From positions 1 to 25,102 of the forward strand of contig JAHYYL010000024.1 of NCBI GenBank assembly GCA_019424965.1: DNA of 25,102 bases, given 5' to 3'. Within the stretch, counting starts at the first letter, position 1. Each line of letters begins with the position of its first letter. Below are positions 1-6,809 of this stretch, piece after piece. A program made the position numbers and the translations under genes. This DNA comes from Collinsella sp. Its GTDB lineage: Bacteria > Actinomycetota > Coriobacteriia > Coriobacteriales > Coriobacteriaceae. A model generated the notes under the pieces. That model ran no database searches. It had not been told where the DNA came from and worked only from the letters and a program-made list of their open reading frames with translations.

Positions 1-93
1 GCATCGACCTGCGCCGATGCCCCTAAAGTAGACACACATTTTGTCCTATAAGCCTGGTCTGCCGAGGATGTCTCCAATGCAAACAGCGGGCAT
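1..93. other. intergenic edge downstream of EIIBC
   Basis: This short stretch follows the stop codon of the minus-strand EIIBC gene and runs to the window edge. The outermost 20 bases form a small hairpin (GCATCG, 8-nt loop, CGATGC). It could be part of a terminator for the beta-glucoside genes, but the downstream side is outside the window, so no T-tract can be seen. No other signal is visible. Confidence 0.3.
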
Positions 94-1494
94 CTACTCA
101 ATATAGCTGGGGTTCTTCTTGATGATCACGCGTGCAGCGATGAAGGAGACGACGATGGCGATGATGGCGACAACGCATGCCAGCACGAAGTTGCCCATGG
201 ACCCATCGGGAGCGATAAAGATGAGTGCCGAAAGAAGGCCGGGGCATGCTCCCGCAACATACTCTTTCAGAACAAAGATGCCTGCAGGGAGTCCAGCGCA
301 GAGCGCGCCGATTGCCGTGCCGACAAGCAGGCGGGGACGCTCGATGAGGCAACCGTAGAACGCGGGCTCGGTTACGCCACAGAGTGCGGTGACGGCAACC
401 GTGGTGACCATACCCCTCTTCTCTTTGTTTCCCTTCATGGCAGTTGCCAGGGCGAGGCTCGTGCCACCAATGCAGAGGTTCGAGATGAATCCAAAGATAA
501 TGGGTGCCCAACCGAGCTGCGCCAAGCTCGTAACTTCGATTGCGATGTAGGCCTTATCAAGACCGAGCATGACAAAATAGGGGTTAAGGGCTGCAAGGAT
601 TGGAGTAGCGATAAATGCCACGTTATCCATGAGCCACGTGACGGCATCACTCAGCGCGTAGCCCATCATGCTGCCGGCGGGGCCGAGGATAATCAGCTCA
701 ACAGGCACGACGATGAACATGGTGAGTAGCGGCTTCAAGAACAGTTTGGTAACGTCCGGGATGATTTTCTGAAGACCGCGATCAACAAAGTACATGAACA
801 CAACGCCCAGTACGATTGGCACCACCGTGCTCGAGTAGTTATTCGTCGGGATGGGGATGCCAAGAAAGTCGAGACCCTCAGCACCGCTAATAGACGAGCT
901 AATCATGATTGCGCCCAGCAGCGCGCCCATGATAGGCTGCATCTTCATGACGGCGGCGAGCTGGTAGCCTAGGTAAACGGGCAGGAAGCTAAATGAGGCA
1001 CTGAAGATCGCCAGCAGAACCTGGGCAGTTCCGCTATCGGTGCTCAATCCACAATAATTGACCAGGAGATTCTTAATCGAAAGAATGAGTCCGCCTACGA
1101 TGAGCGCCGGGACGATGGGCATGAATGCCTGTGCGGAGACATTTCCGAATTTCTCAACCAGGCTCATGGCAGTGTTGCCGCTTTTGATACCCTCTGCAAG
1201 ATCCTTGGCGGTTTGGGCATCGTCGGCAACCGCGCCGCCGCCGACTTCGATTCCCGCGAAGTCGAGGAAGTCGTTGTAAGCCTCGGTGACGTTGGGGCCG
1301 ATGATCACCTGAAGCTGGCCACCGCTGACTACTGCCCCGAGCGCCTGATCGGCCGATTTGGCGAGCTGGAGATCGATGATCGAGGTGTCTCGTGCGTCGA
1401 TGCGAAGGCGCGTCGCACAATGAGTTACCGATGTAATGTTCTCTTTGCCGCCAACAGCCTTTAGGACTGTTTCGGACATTGCCTGATATTTCAT
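94..1494 (-). CDS. PTS beta-glucoside-type transporter, EIIBC
   Basis: Membrane permease of the phosphotransferase system that imports and phosphorylates a sugar, probably an aryl- or beta-linked glucoside. The 466-residue protein begins with an EIIB domain (about 1-85); its phosphorylated cysteine is Cys26 in THCATRLR. The EIIC membrane domain (about 110-460) carries the family hallmark GVTEPAFYG near residue 373. No C-terminal EIIA domain is present, unlike full-length BglF/BglP of about 620 residues, so EIIA must come from another protein. The ATG has a GGAG ribosome site about 8 nt upstream. The gene starts 9 bp after the glucosidase stop, so the two form one transcription unit that transports then hydrolyses. 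The beta-glucoside specificity is inferred from family resemblance and the GH1 neighbour. Confidence 0.9.
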   Translation of the reverse strand: MKYQAMSETVLKAVGGKENITSVTHCATRLRIDARDTSIIDLQLAKSADQALGAVVSGGQLQVIIGPNVTEAYNDFLDFAGIEVGGGAVADDAQTAKDLAEGIKSGNTAMSLVEKFGNVSAQAFMPIVPALIVGGLILSIKNLLVNYCGLSTDSGTAQVLLAIFSASFSFLPVYLGYQLAAVMKMQPIMGALLGAIMISSSISGAEGLDFLGIPIPTNNYSSTVVPIVLGVVFMYFVDRGLQKIIPDVTKLFLKPLLTMFIVVPVELIILGPAGSMMGYALSDAVTWLMDNVAFIATPILAALNPYFVMLGLDKAYIAIEVTSLAQLGWAPIIFGFISNLCIGGTSLALATAMKGNKEKRGMVTTVAVTALCGVTEPAFYGCLIERPRLLVGTAIGALCAGLPAGIFVLKEYVAGACPGLLSALIFIAPDGSMGNFVLACVVAIIAIVVSFIAARVIIKKNPSYIE

Positions 1495-1503
1495 CTCTTT
1501 CTC

Positions 1504-2922
1504 CTAACCTTCCTGCTCCTGATACTTCGAGATAAGGTCTCGGTACCAATACCAGCTCTTTTTGGGGGTGCGCTCCAGATTGTTCTCGAAGTCGATGTGG
1601 ACAAGTCCGTATCGTTTTTCGTAGCCGTTGATCCAGCTATACAGATCCATCGTCGACCAGAGGTAGTAGCCCTCAACGCGCGCGCCGTCGCGCTTAGCCC
1701 TCATCATGTGCTCGATGAACTGGCCCAGAAGCTCGATGCGGTCATCATCGTGGATCATTCCGTCTGCGTCTGGTTGCTCATAGGCGCCATGTCCGTTTTC
1801 CGTAATAAAGATGCGGGGCGCGTCATAGCGCTCGTGGACATCCATGATGGTTGAATACATGCAACTTGGGAGTATTTCGCGGCCCCATTTATTGCGGGGA
1901 ACATTGCTGTCGCGGGCGCTTTCAAACAAGGGCGCAATGCATTTTCCTTCGACTTTTTTGCTCGAACCGCCCTTATTGTTCGCCGAAACGGCAAGCTCTC
2001 CACCGTGCCAGTCGGTTACATACTCTCGGCAATACACGTTGAGTCCAATAAAATCGACTTTACCGTCTCTGAATTCTTCTACGTCATTTGGGGATCGATA
2101 GAGCGAGACGCCAAGTTTTTCAAGGATTTCGTCCATTTCTGGCGGCAGTTGACCCTGAAGCGCTGGTGCCAGAATCATGCGATTGGCGAAAAAGTCTGCG
2201 TATCGAAATACGTCATCAGGGTGCTCGGTTGCCGGGTCGAGTTCGACAACGCCGCCATCGTGGACGGCGCCGATGATGCCGTCGTAGCCCATTTGACGAT
2301 ATGCTCGGACTGCGAGTGCGCTTGCGCGCATCAGGTTGTATTGAAACTGCATGTACGACTGAACGTCGAGTGATCGATTGGGGGGATAGTTGCCCAACAT
2401 GTTTACGCAGTAGCTGTAGAAATGCGGCTCGTTAACGGTAGCCCAGATTTTGACGCGGTCTCCAAAGCGCTCAAAGCAAATCTTGGCGTATTTGCAGAAC
2501 CACTCTGCCATGTCGTTGTTCAGCCATCCGCCTTTGCAAGCAAGCGTGAATGGCAGATCGTAATGGAACAGCGTAACGTTGGGCTCTATGCCATTTTCGA
2601 GGCAGCAATCAATGACTCGATTATAAAAATCGATACCCTCTTCATTCACTTCGCCGATACCCGTGGGGATGATTCGACTCCATGAAAGAGAGAAGCGATA
2701 GGTGTTTTGTCCGCCTTCTTTCATCATGCGGATATCTTCTTCATAGCGATGGTAGAAGTCGCAAGATACATCACCGTCAACATGGTTGATGTTCTTATTG
2801 CTTGTGTGGTTAAAGAAATCCCACTCGCCGAGGCCTTTGCCGTCTTCGTTCCAGGCACCCTCGCACTGATAAGACGCCGTGGCGGAACCCCAGAGAAACG
2901 GCATGTTGTTCACGTTGCCCAT
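1504..2922 (-). CDS. GH1 6-phospho-beta-glucosidase
   Basis: Cytosolic glycoside hydrolase family 1 enzyme expected to split the phosphorylated beta-glucoside delivered by the adjacent EIIBC into glucose 6-phosphate and an aglycone or sugar. The acid/base glutamate is Glu165 in TVNEP and the nucleophile is Glu375 in ITENG. Near the C terminus Ser429, Lys436 and Tyr438 (SW...EKRY) match the S/K/Y phosphate-binding triad of the 6-phospho enzymes, which supports a phosphorylated substrate. The length of 472 residues is normal. The chosen start has AAAGGGG just upstream; an in-frame ATG 18 bp earlier contains that ribosome site and is less likely. It is first in the minus-strand unit, with the permease second. 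Regulation by the divergent RpiR protein is inferred. Confidence 0.92.
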   Translation of the reverse strand: MGNVNNMPFLWGSATASYQCEGAWNEDGKGLGEWDFFNHTSNKNINHVDGDVSCDFYHRYEEDIRMMKEGGQNTYRFSLSWSRIIPTGIGEVNEEGIDFYNRVIDCCLENGIEPNVTLFHYDLPFTLACKGGWLNNDMAEWFCKYAKICFERFGDRVKIWATVNEPHFYSYCVNMLGNYPPNRSLDVQSYMQFQYNLMRASALAVRAYRQMGYDGIIGAVHDGGVVELDPATEHPDDVFRYADFFANRMILAPALQGQLPPEMDEILEKLGVSLYRSPNDVEEFRDGKVDFIGLNVYCREYVTDWHGGELAVSANNKGGSSKKVEGKCIAPLFESARDSNVPRNKWGREILPSCMYSTIMDVHERYDAPRIFITENGHGAYEQPDADGMIHDDDRIELLGQFIEHMMRAKRDGARVEGYYLWSTMDLYSWINGYEKRYGLVHIDFENNLERTPKKSWYWYRDLISKYQEQEG

Positions 2923-2993
2923 GAATCCCCTTTCCATCATTCAACACGGTGGATACGTGTGACGGAATTACGATTAAGATGACGTCAACTGAT

Positions 2994-3031
2994 TTGAATC
3001 ATAGGAGAACGACCAAAGCTGTTTGATTCAA
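2994..3031. promoter_or_regulatory. candidate RpiR operator, divergent promoter
   Basis: The gap between the glucosidase and the RpiR gene holds TTGAATCA (2994-3001) and its exact reverse complement TGATTCAA (3024-3031), centre to centre 30 bp apart. Such a pair between a regulator and its divergent target operon is a natural operator candidate. No convincing -35/-10 pair could be assigned for either direction. Confidence 0.4.
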
Positions 3032-3073
3032 TAAATGAACTATGATTTCGAGGAGAGCGGAAAGAGGGATCAC

Positions 3074-3907
3074 GTGAATATCAATGACTTCGATGTGCTC
3101 AATCGCATTAGCTCCATCATCAACAGCGAGTTTGGGTCAAACGATGCCGCCATCGCTCGATATCTCATCGCTCACATTAGGCGTTCGAGCGAAATCAATG
3201 TTGCCGCAATAACCCGCGATGCATTCGTGACCCGTTCCGCTGTTCGTCGTTTCTGCAATCGATTGGGCTACCAGTCTCTTAGCGATTTGAAAGAATCATT
3301 TACTCAATCAGTCTTTCCAAGCGACTTAAGCCATCGAGAGGAGGAATTTGGCTACGAGGAGTACAGGGCAGAGCTCGACGTTCGCATGATCGAGATGTTC
3401 GCTGAGGTTGAAAGCGGCGTGTCCGATATCGCTATTAAGCACCTTGCCGACGAAATTGATGGCCATAAAAACGTTGAAATCTGGTGTACCAATAATGTGA
3501 GCGCCAATCTCGTACGATTTCAGCAGGAAATGTTTTATGCGGGCAAGATAGTTCGCATAGTTGCTGGGGCTAACGTCGCGGAATTGAAAAACATGGGAGA
3601 CGCTTCGCAGTCATTGATAATTCTCGTATCGGTCTCCGGGCTATTTGCGTCACAGGCGCGTGAGTATCTTGATTGCCGTTCGGGCAGGAAGATTCTAATT
3701 ACTGCGTTTAGCAACGATGACAAATCGAGGTCTTTTGACCGTGTATATCGTCTTGGTAATGCGGGAAACGGAATTGACCGACTCGGCGTTTATTCGAAAT
3801 ATGCCATGACTTATTTCTTCGACTTGCTATCGTCGTGTTACTTGAGTCGCTACCCCTGCACCAAGGGGGAGCCGCTCTATGGGTCTACTTTGGCCTGGCC
3901 CGAGTAG
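3074..3907 (+). CDS. RpiR-family transcriptional regulator (HTH + SIS)
   Basis: DNA-binding regulator of sugar metabolism, expected to sense a sugar phosphate through its SIS domain. The N-terminal region (about 1-75) is an HTH_6 domain; ITRDAFVTRSAVRRFCNRLGY is its helix-turn-helix. The SIS-type fold follows (about 115-240, with LIILVSVSGLFASQAREYL). The start is uncertain. The GTG used here has AAGAGGGA directly upstream, whereas an in-frame ATG at 3035 would add 13 residues but has no ribosome site and sits against the candidate operator. The gene diverges from the glucosidase/EIIBC unit and most likely controls it, as RpiR proteins often do for PTS cassettes. Its codons are visibly less GC-rich than those of the ribosomal block. 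Confidence 0.87.
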   Translation: MNINDFDVLNRISSIINSEFGSNDAAIARYLIAHIRRSSEINVAAITRDAFVTRSAVRRFCNRLGYQSLSDLKESFTQSVFPSDLSHREEEFGYEEYRAELDVRMIEMFAEVESGVSDIAIKHLADEIDGHKNVEIWCTNNVSANLVRFQQEMFYAGKIVRIVAGANVAELKNMGDASQSLIILVSVSGLFASQAREYLDCRSGRKILITAFSNDDKSRSFDRVYRLGNAGNGIDRLGVYSKYAMTYFFDLLSSCYLSRYPCTKGEPLYGSTLAWPE

Positions 3908-3921
3908 TTGCGGCTCTATAG

Positions 3922-4034
3922 TTCTCCCGCCTGGAGAATGAGCGTGGATAATCTGCCACTTTGGCCTTTGAGCCGCGCTAAAAGCGGGAGAAAGTCCACG
4001 CTCGATTTCAAACGGGAGAAAACCCACGCTCGAT
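3922..4034. repeat. REP-like direct and inverted repeat cluster
   Basis: Two 22-bp direct copies, starting CGGGAGAAA and ending CCACGCTCGAT, lie at 3985-4006 and 4013-4034 and differ at two positions. Upstream, TTCTCCCGC (3922-3930) is the exact reverse complement of 3984-3992, and GAGCGTGGA (3940-3948) is the exact reverse complement of 3995-4003. The same two modules therefore occur in both orientations. Only two direct copies exist, so this is not a CRISPR array. Confidence 0.6.
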
Positions 4035-4210
4035 CAAGCCAGGGAAGCCCGATCGCGACCTATGTAATAGTGCAAGAGGGTCGTTACCGAAGGTCGATGC
4101 TGTAGGCGCACTCCACCGTGACAAAGTGTTCCCTCGGGAAATGTCACCAGCGCAGCCAAATCCACTGTCCTTCATATCCAAACTCAACAAAACCGCAGGT
4201 CAAAGGTATA

Positions 4211-4236
4211 TAGATACGCCCGGGACCGTGTATCTA
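4211..4236. repeat. inverted repeat upstream of tRNA promoter
   Basis: TAGATAC and GTATCTA form perfect 7-bp arms with a 12-nt spacer, ending 10 bp before the -35 box of the tRNA/tuf promoter. It may be an operator or a structured end of the preceding region; function unknown. Confidence 0.4.
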
Positions 4237-4246
4237 GAGGTTTTCG

Positions 4247-4276
4247 TTGACAGCCCCCAAGGTTGCATCGTATTAT
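4247..4276 (+). promoter_or_regulatory. strong sigma-A-type promoter of tRNA-tuf cluster
   Basis: A perfect -35 (TTGACA, 4247-4252) and a near-perfect -10 (TATTAT, 4271-4276) are 18 bp apart, about 60 bp before tRNA-Tyr. The bases around the -35 (GAGGTTTTC then TTGACAGC) recur at the rpmG promoter with one mismatch in 18. Confidence 0.8.
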
Positions 4277-4338
4277 CTTTTTTGTTCGCGGGGGCGGCGG
4301 TCCAAAAGACCAAAGGACCTGCGGATACTTGAACGATT

Positions 4339-4420
4339 GGGAGTTTGCCCGAGTGGTTAATGGGGACGGGCTGTAAACCCGTTGGCTCTGCCTACATAGG
4401 TTCGAATCCTATAGCTCCCA
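4339..4420 (+). tRNA. tRNA-Tyr (GTA)
   Basis: Class II tRNA of 82 nt with a long variable arm. The acceptor stem GGGAGTT pairs with AGCTCCC (one G-U pair) and the T arm carries GGTTCGAATCC. The anticodon GTA is at 4373-4375. The discriminator base A is followed by CC, not an encoded CCA. First of three tRNAs in front of tuf. Confidence 0.95.
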
Positions 4421-4430
4421 CCCGTCAAGT

Positions 4431-4506
4431 GCCTGTATAGCTCAGTCGGTAGAGCACTTCGTTGGTAACGAAGAGGTCACCAGTTCAAGTCTGGTTGCAG
4501 GCTCCA
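4431..4506 (+). tRNA. tRNA-Thr (GGT)
   Basis: 76-nt cloverleaf including an encoded CCA end. The acceptor GCCTGTA pairs with TGCAGGC, the anticodon stem is CTTCG/CGAAG, and the anticodon GGT is at 4464-4466. It starts 10 bp after tRNA-Tyr and is probably cut from the same transcript. Confidence 0.96.
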
Positions 4507-4509
4507 TCC

Positions 4510-4586
4510 GGCGGTGTAGCTCAGTTGGTTAGAGCACACGGTTCATACCCGTGGCGTCACTGGTTCGAATCCAGTCACCGCTACCA
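4510..4586 (+). tRNA. tRNA-Met (CAT), probably elongator
   Basis: 77-nt cloverleaf with an encoded CCA. The acceptor GGCGGTG pairs with CACCGCT and the anticodon loop is TTCATAC. The anticodon stem (CACGG/CCGTG) lacks the three G-C pairs typical of the initiator, so an elongator tRNA-Met is favoured. A CAT tRNA-Ile that is modified to lysidine cannot be excluded from sequence alone. It lies 3 bp after tRNA-Thr. Confidence 0.9.
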
Positions 4587-4597
4587 TAGGTAACACG

Positions 4598-4628
4598 GTG
4601 GCTTCTCAATAGTATGTTGAGAGGCCAC
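4598..4628 (+). promoter_or_regulatory. hairpin in the tuf leader
   Basis: GTGGCTTCTCAA (4598-4609) pairs with TTGAGAGGCCAC (4617-4628) through 12 pairs, one of them G-U, around a 7-nt loop. No T-tract follows, so it is not a normal terminator. It may be a processing site separating the tRNAs from the tuf message. A smaller hairpin (GTCCC/GGGAC, 4646-4660) lies just before the tuf ribosome site. Confidence 0.5.
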
Positions 4629-4682
4629 TATGGTATAAAGGCAAAGTCCCGTCCGGGGACGACCTGTTAAGAGGAGGGCTTT

Positions 4683-5873
4683 ATGGCCAAAGAGAAGTTT
4701 GAGCGCACTAAGCCGCATGTTAACATCGGCACCATTGGTCACGTCGACCACGGCAAGACCACGCTGACCGCCGCCATCACCAAGGTTCTCTCTGAGACCG
4801 AGGGCTGCAAGGCTGACTTCACTGCGTTCGAGAACATCGACAAGGCTCCCGAGGAGCGCGAGCGCGGCATCACGATCTCCGTCTCCCACGTCGAGTACGA
4901 GACTGCTGCCCGTCACTACGCTCACGTTGACTGCCCGGGCCACGCTGACTACGTCAAGAACATGATCTCTGGTGCTGCTCAGATGGACGGCGCTATCCTG
5001 GTCATCGCCGCTACCGACGGCCCCATGGCTCAGACTCGCGAGCACATCCTGCTCGCCCGTCAGGTCGGCGTTCCCTACATCGTCGTCTTCCTGAACAAGT
5101 GCGACATGGTCGACGATGACGAGCTCATCGACCTCGTCGAGATGGAGACCCGTGAGCTCCTCTCCGAGTACGATTTCCCCGGCGACGACATCCCCGTCAT
5201 CCGTGGTTCCGCTCTGGGCGCTCTCGAGGGCGACGCCAAGTGGATGGACGCCATTCGCGAGCTCATGAAGGCCGTCGACGAGTACATCCCGACGCCTGCT
5301 CGTAATAACGACCTCCCGTTCCTGATGGCCGTTGAGGACGTTATGACCATCTCCGGCCGTGGTACCGTTGCTACCGGCCGTGTCGAGCGCGGTGAGCTCA
5401 AGCTCAACGAGCCCGTCGAGATCGTCGGCATCAAGGATACGCAGAACACCGTCGTTACCGGTATCGAGATGTTCCGTAAGTCCATGGACTTCTGCGAGGC
5501 TGGCGACAACGTCGGTCTGCTGCTCCGCGGCATCAAGCGCGAGGACATCGAGCGCGGCCAGGTTCTCTGCAAGCCCGGTTCGGTTACCCCGCACACCAAG
5601 TTCACCGGCGAGATCTACGTTCTGACCAAGGAGGAGGGCGGCCGTCACACCCCGTTCTTCGATGGTTATCGTCCTCAGTTCTACTTCCGTACCACCGACG
5701 TTACCGGTACGGTCAAGCTCCCCGAGGGCACCGAGATGGCTATGCCTGGTGACCACATCACCATCGAGGGCGACCTCATTCACCCGATCGCCATGGAGGA
5801 GGGCCTGCGCTTCGCTATCCGCGAGGGTGGCCACACCGTCGGTTCGGGCATCGTCTCCACGATCATTGAGTAA
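4683..5873 (+). CDS. tuf: elongation factor Tu
   Basis: GTPase that delivers aminoacyl-tRNA to the ribosome. The 396-residue protein has all G motifs: GHVDHGKT (19-26), the switch I segment ERERGITIS (58-66), DCPGHADY (83-90) and NKCD (138-141). Domains 2 and 3 follow and end with the conserved GGHTVGSG. The ATG is preceded by AAGAGGAGGG. The gene follows the Tyr-Thr-Met tRNA cluster and precedes rpmG-secE-nusG. That is the tufB-type context known from E. coli (thrU-tyrU-glyT-thrT-tufB) and not the rpsL-rpsG-fusA context. A strong terminator follows. Codon choice is strongly biased to C/G in third positions, as expected for a very highly expressed gene; this also creates long antisense reading frames. 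Confidence 0.99.
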   Translation: MAKEKFERTKPHVNIGTIGHVDHGKTTLTAAITKVLSETEGCKADFTAFENIDKAPEERERGITISVSHVEYETAARHYAHVDCPGHADYVKNMISGAAQMDGAILVIAATDGPMAQTREHILLARQVGVPYIVVFLNKCDMVDDDELIDLVEMETRELLSEYDFPGDDIPVIRGSALGALEGDAKWMDAIRELMKAVDEYIPTPARNNDLPFLMAVEDVMTISGRGTVATGRVERGELKLNEPVEIVGIKDTQNTVVTGIEMFRKSMDFCEAGDNVGLLLRGIKREDIERGQVLCKPGSVTPHTKFTGEIYVLTKEEGGRHTPFFDGYRPQFYFRTTDVTGTVKLPEGTEMAMPGDHITIEGDLIHPIAMEEGLRFAIREGGHTVGSGIVSTIIE

Positions 5874-5903
5874 ATTAGCTCTTTGATATAGCTGACTTAG
5901 AGA

Positions 5904-5936
5904 GAACCCGGCACTTATAGGGTGCCGGGTTCTTTT
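5904..5936 (+). terminator. intrinsic terminator of tuf
   Basis: GAACCCGGCAC (5904-5914) pairs perfectly with GTGCCGGGTTC (5922-5932) around a 7-nt loop and is followed by TTTT. It lies about 30 bp after the tuf stop codon. Confidence 0.93.
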
Positions 5937-6006
5937 CTACGCAGGGCTTGTTCCCTGACGATTGCGCTTCGCTCGCTCTTAAGCCGAGCGTGAGGGATCG
6001 ATTAGG

Positions 6007-6055
6007 TCTCGCTGGCTTCATTGATGTGTTCCAAATATGAATGGATCCAGCGAGA
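6007..6055. repeat. nested inverted repeat upstream of rpmG promoter
   Basis: TCTCGCTGG (6007-6015) and CCAGCGAGA (6047-6055) are perfect 9-bp arms, with TTCAT/ATGAA (6017-6021 and 6037-6041) nested inside. It ends 22 bp before the -35 box. Another inverted repeat sits before the sister promoter at 4247. Function unknown. Confidence 0.45.
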
Positions 6056-6077
6056 ACCAATTGATTCGAGGTTTTCA

Positions 6078-6107
6078 TTGACAGCACTTACGTAGAGCTG
6101 ATAAAGT
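6078..6107 (+). promoter_or_regulatory. promoter of rpmG-secE-nusG block
   Basis: A perfect -35 (TTGACA, 6078-6083) is followed after 16-18 bp by GATAAAGT, which contains a four-of-six -10 match. The surrounding GAGGTTTTCATTGACAGC matches the tRNA-tuf promoter at 17 of 18 bases. The transcript would start about 40 bp before rpmG. Confidence 0.7.
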
Positions 6108-6152
6108 ACCAACTCGTGCCCGTACGGGGCGGAAATGAAAGGTTCAGGATAC

Positions 6153-6302
6153 ATGCGTACACTAGTTACTCTTGCGTGCACTGAGTGCAAGCGCCGCAAC
6201 TATACGACCACCAAGAACAAGTCGAACATGCCTGATCGTATGGAGATCAAGAAGTATTGCCCCTGGTGCCGTCACCACACGCTGCACAAAGAGACTCGCT
6301 AG
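6153..6302 (+). CDS. rpmG: 50S ribosomal protein L33
   Basis: Small protein of the large ribosomal subunit, 49 residues, starting MRTLVTLACTEC. It keeps the zinc-ribbon type with two CxxC pairs (Cys9/Cys12 and Cys36/Cys39), the zinc-binding form of L33. The core RNYTTTKNK is typical of the family. A purine-rich AAAGGTTCAGGAT stretch precedes the ATG. The gene lies directly downstream of its own TTGACA promoter and 13 bp before tRNA-Trp, in the widespread order rpmG, tRNA-Trp, secE, nusG. All features agree with L33. Confidence 0.97.
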   Translation: MRTLVTLACTECKRRNYTTTKNKSNMPDRMEIKKYCPWCRHHTLHKETR

Positions 6303-6315
6303 TCTCTAGTCACAT

Positions 6316-6391
6316 ACGCCAGTAGTTCAATTGGTAGAGCATCGGTCTCCAAAACCGAGTGTTGAGGGTTCGAGTCCTTCCTGGCGTGCCA
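6316..6391 (+). tRNA. tRNA-Trp (CCA)
   Basis: 76-nt cloverleaf with an encoded CCA end. The acceptor ACGCCAG pairs perfectly with CTGGCGT, the anticodon stem is TCGGT/ACCGA, and the anticodon CCA is at 6349-6351. It sits between rpmG and secE, a conserved position for this tRNA in many bacteria. Confidence 0.96.
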
Positions 6392-6400
6392 GTCATTATT

Positions 6401-6431
6401 CCGTAAGCTCCCAATTGGGGGCTTACGGTTT
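6401..6431 (+). terminator. hairpin between tRNA-Trp and secE
   Basis: CCGTAAGCTCCC (6401-6412) pairs with GGGGGCTTACGG (6417-6428; one T-G pair) around AATT, followed by only TTT. secE starts about 37 bp later, which leaves little room for a new promoter. It is therefore more likely a partial terminator or RNA processing site than a full stop. Confidence 0.55.
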
Positions 6432-6467
6432 ACTCATGTATAAGCGCATTGCGCGGAGGTAACCCAA

Positions 6468-6806
6468 ATGGCCAACAAGAAGAACAAGAAGAAGGCTCAG
6501 CAGCCGGCACCTGCCAACAACGCTGCCGCCAACTCCAAGGTTGAGGCCAAGAAGGCCGTTGCCAAGAAGAACGAGAAGGCTGCGAAGTCCAAGAAGAACG
6601 AGAAGCCTGGTTTCTTCGCCCGCACCAAGAAGTATTTCGCTTCGGTGAAGTCCGAGATGAAGCGTGTCACGTGGCCCGATAAGAAGGAGCTCGTGAACTA
6701 CTCGGTCGTCGTTTGCGCTTCTCTGATCGTCGTCGGCGTCGTCATCGCTCTGCTCGATGCTGGCTTTGGCGAGGCTCTTGCTCTGTTCTCTGGATTGAGG
6801 GGCTAA
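6468..6806 (+). CDS. secE: preprotein translocase subunit SecE
   Basis: Small membrane subunit of the SecYEG protein-export channel. The 112-residue protein has an unusual long N-terminal tail (about 1-48) made mostly of Lys, Ala and Asn. The conserved amphipathic helix motif EMKRVTWPDKKEL follows (about 63-75), then one membrane segment (about 79-98). SecE of the single-span type normally has 60-75 residues, so the basic tail is extra, as seen in several actinobacteria. The start has GCGGAGGT about 8 nt upstream. nusG follows 3 bp after the stop codon, so the pair is cotranscribed. Confidence 0.95.
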   Translation: MANKKNKKKAQQPAPANNAAANSKVEAKKAVAKKNEKAAKSKKNEKPGFFARTKKYFASVKSEMKRVTWPDKKELVNYSVVVCASLIVVGVVIALLDAGFGEALALFSGLRG

Positions 6807-6809
6807 ACC

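Larger units (their letters stand above)
3908..4246. other. intergenic region with repeats and hairpins
   Basis: No gene is visible between the RpiR gene and the tRNA promoter. The stretch holds a 22-bp direct repeat (3985-4006 and 4013-4034) with inverted relatives at 3922-3948. A nested hairpin lies at 4118-4147 (GTGACA/TGTCAC, with TTCC/GGAA inside). A 7-bp inverted repeat lies at 4211-4236, just before the -35. No clear terminator with a T-tract follows the RpiR gene. Confidence 0.6.

Noticed and set aside
3985..4034. Two spaced 22-bp direct repeats as a CRISPR array
   Set aside because: Only two imperfect copies with a 6-bp gap, inverted relatives beside them and no cas genes.
1..4420. 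Genomic island with tRNA-Tyr as integration site
   Set aside because: The left part looks less GC-rich, but there is no integrase, no duplicated tRNA 3' end in the window and the tRNA faces away from the cassette. Not enough to call.
4510..4586. Initiator tRNA
   Set aside because: The anticodon stem lacks the three consecutive G-C pairs and the 1:72 position is G-U and not the C-A mismatch of initiators.
4581..5834. Long minus-strand reading frame (417 codons) opposite tuf
   Set aside because: It mirrors tuf, which is certain. Strong third-position G/C bias in the real gene removes stop codons on the opposite strand; no ribosome site or family resemblance is seen.
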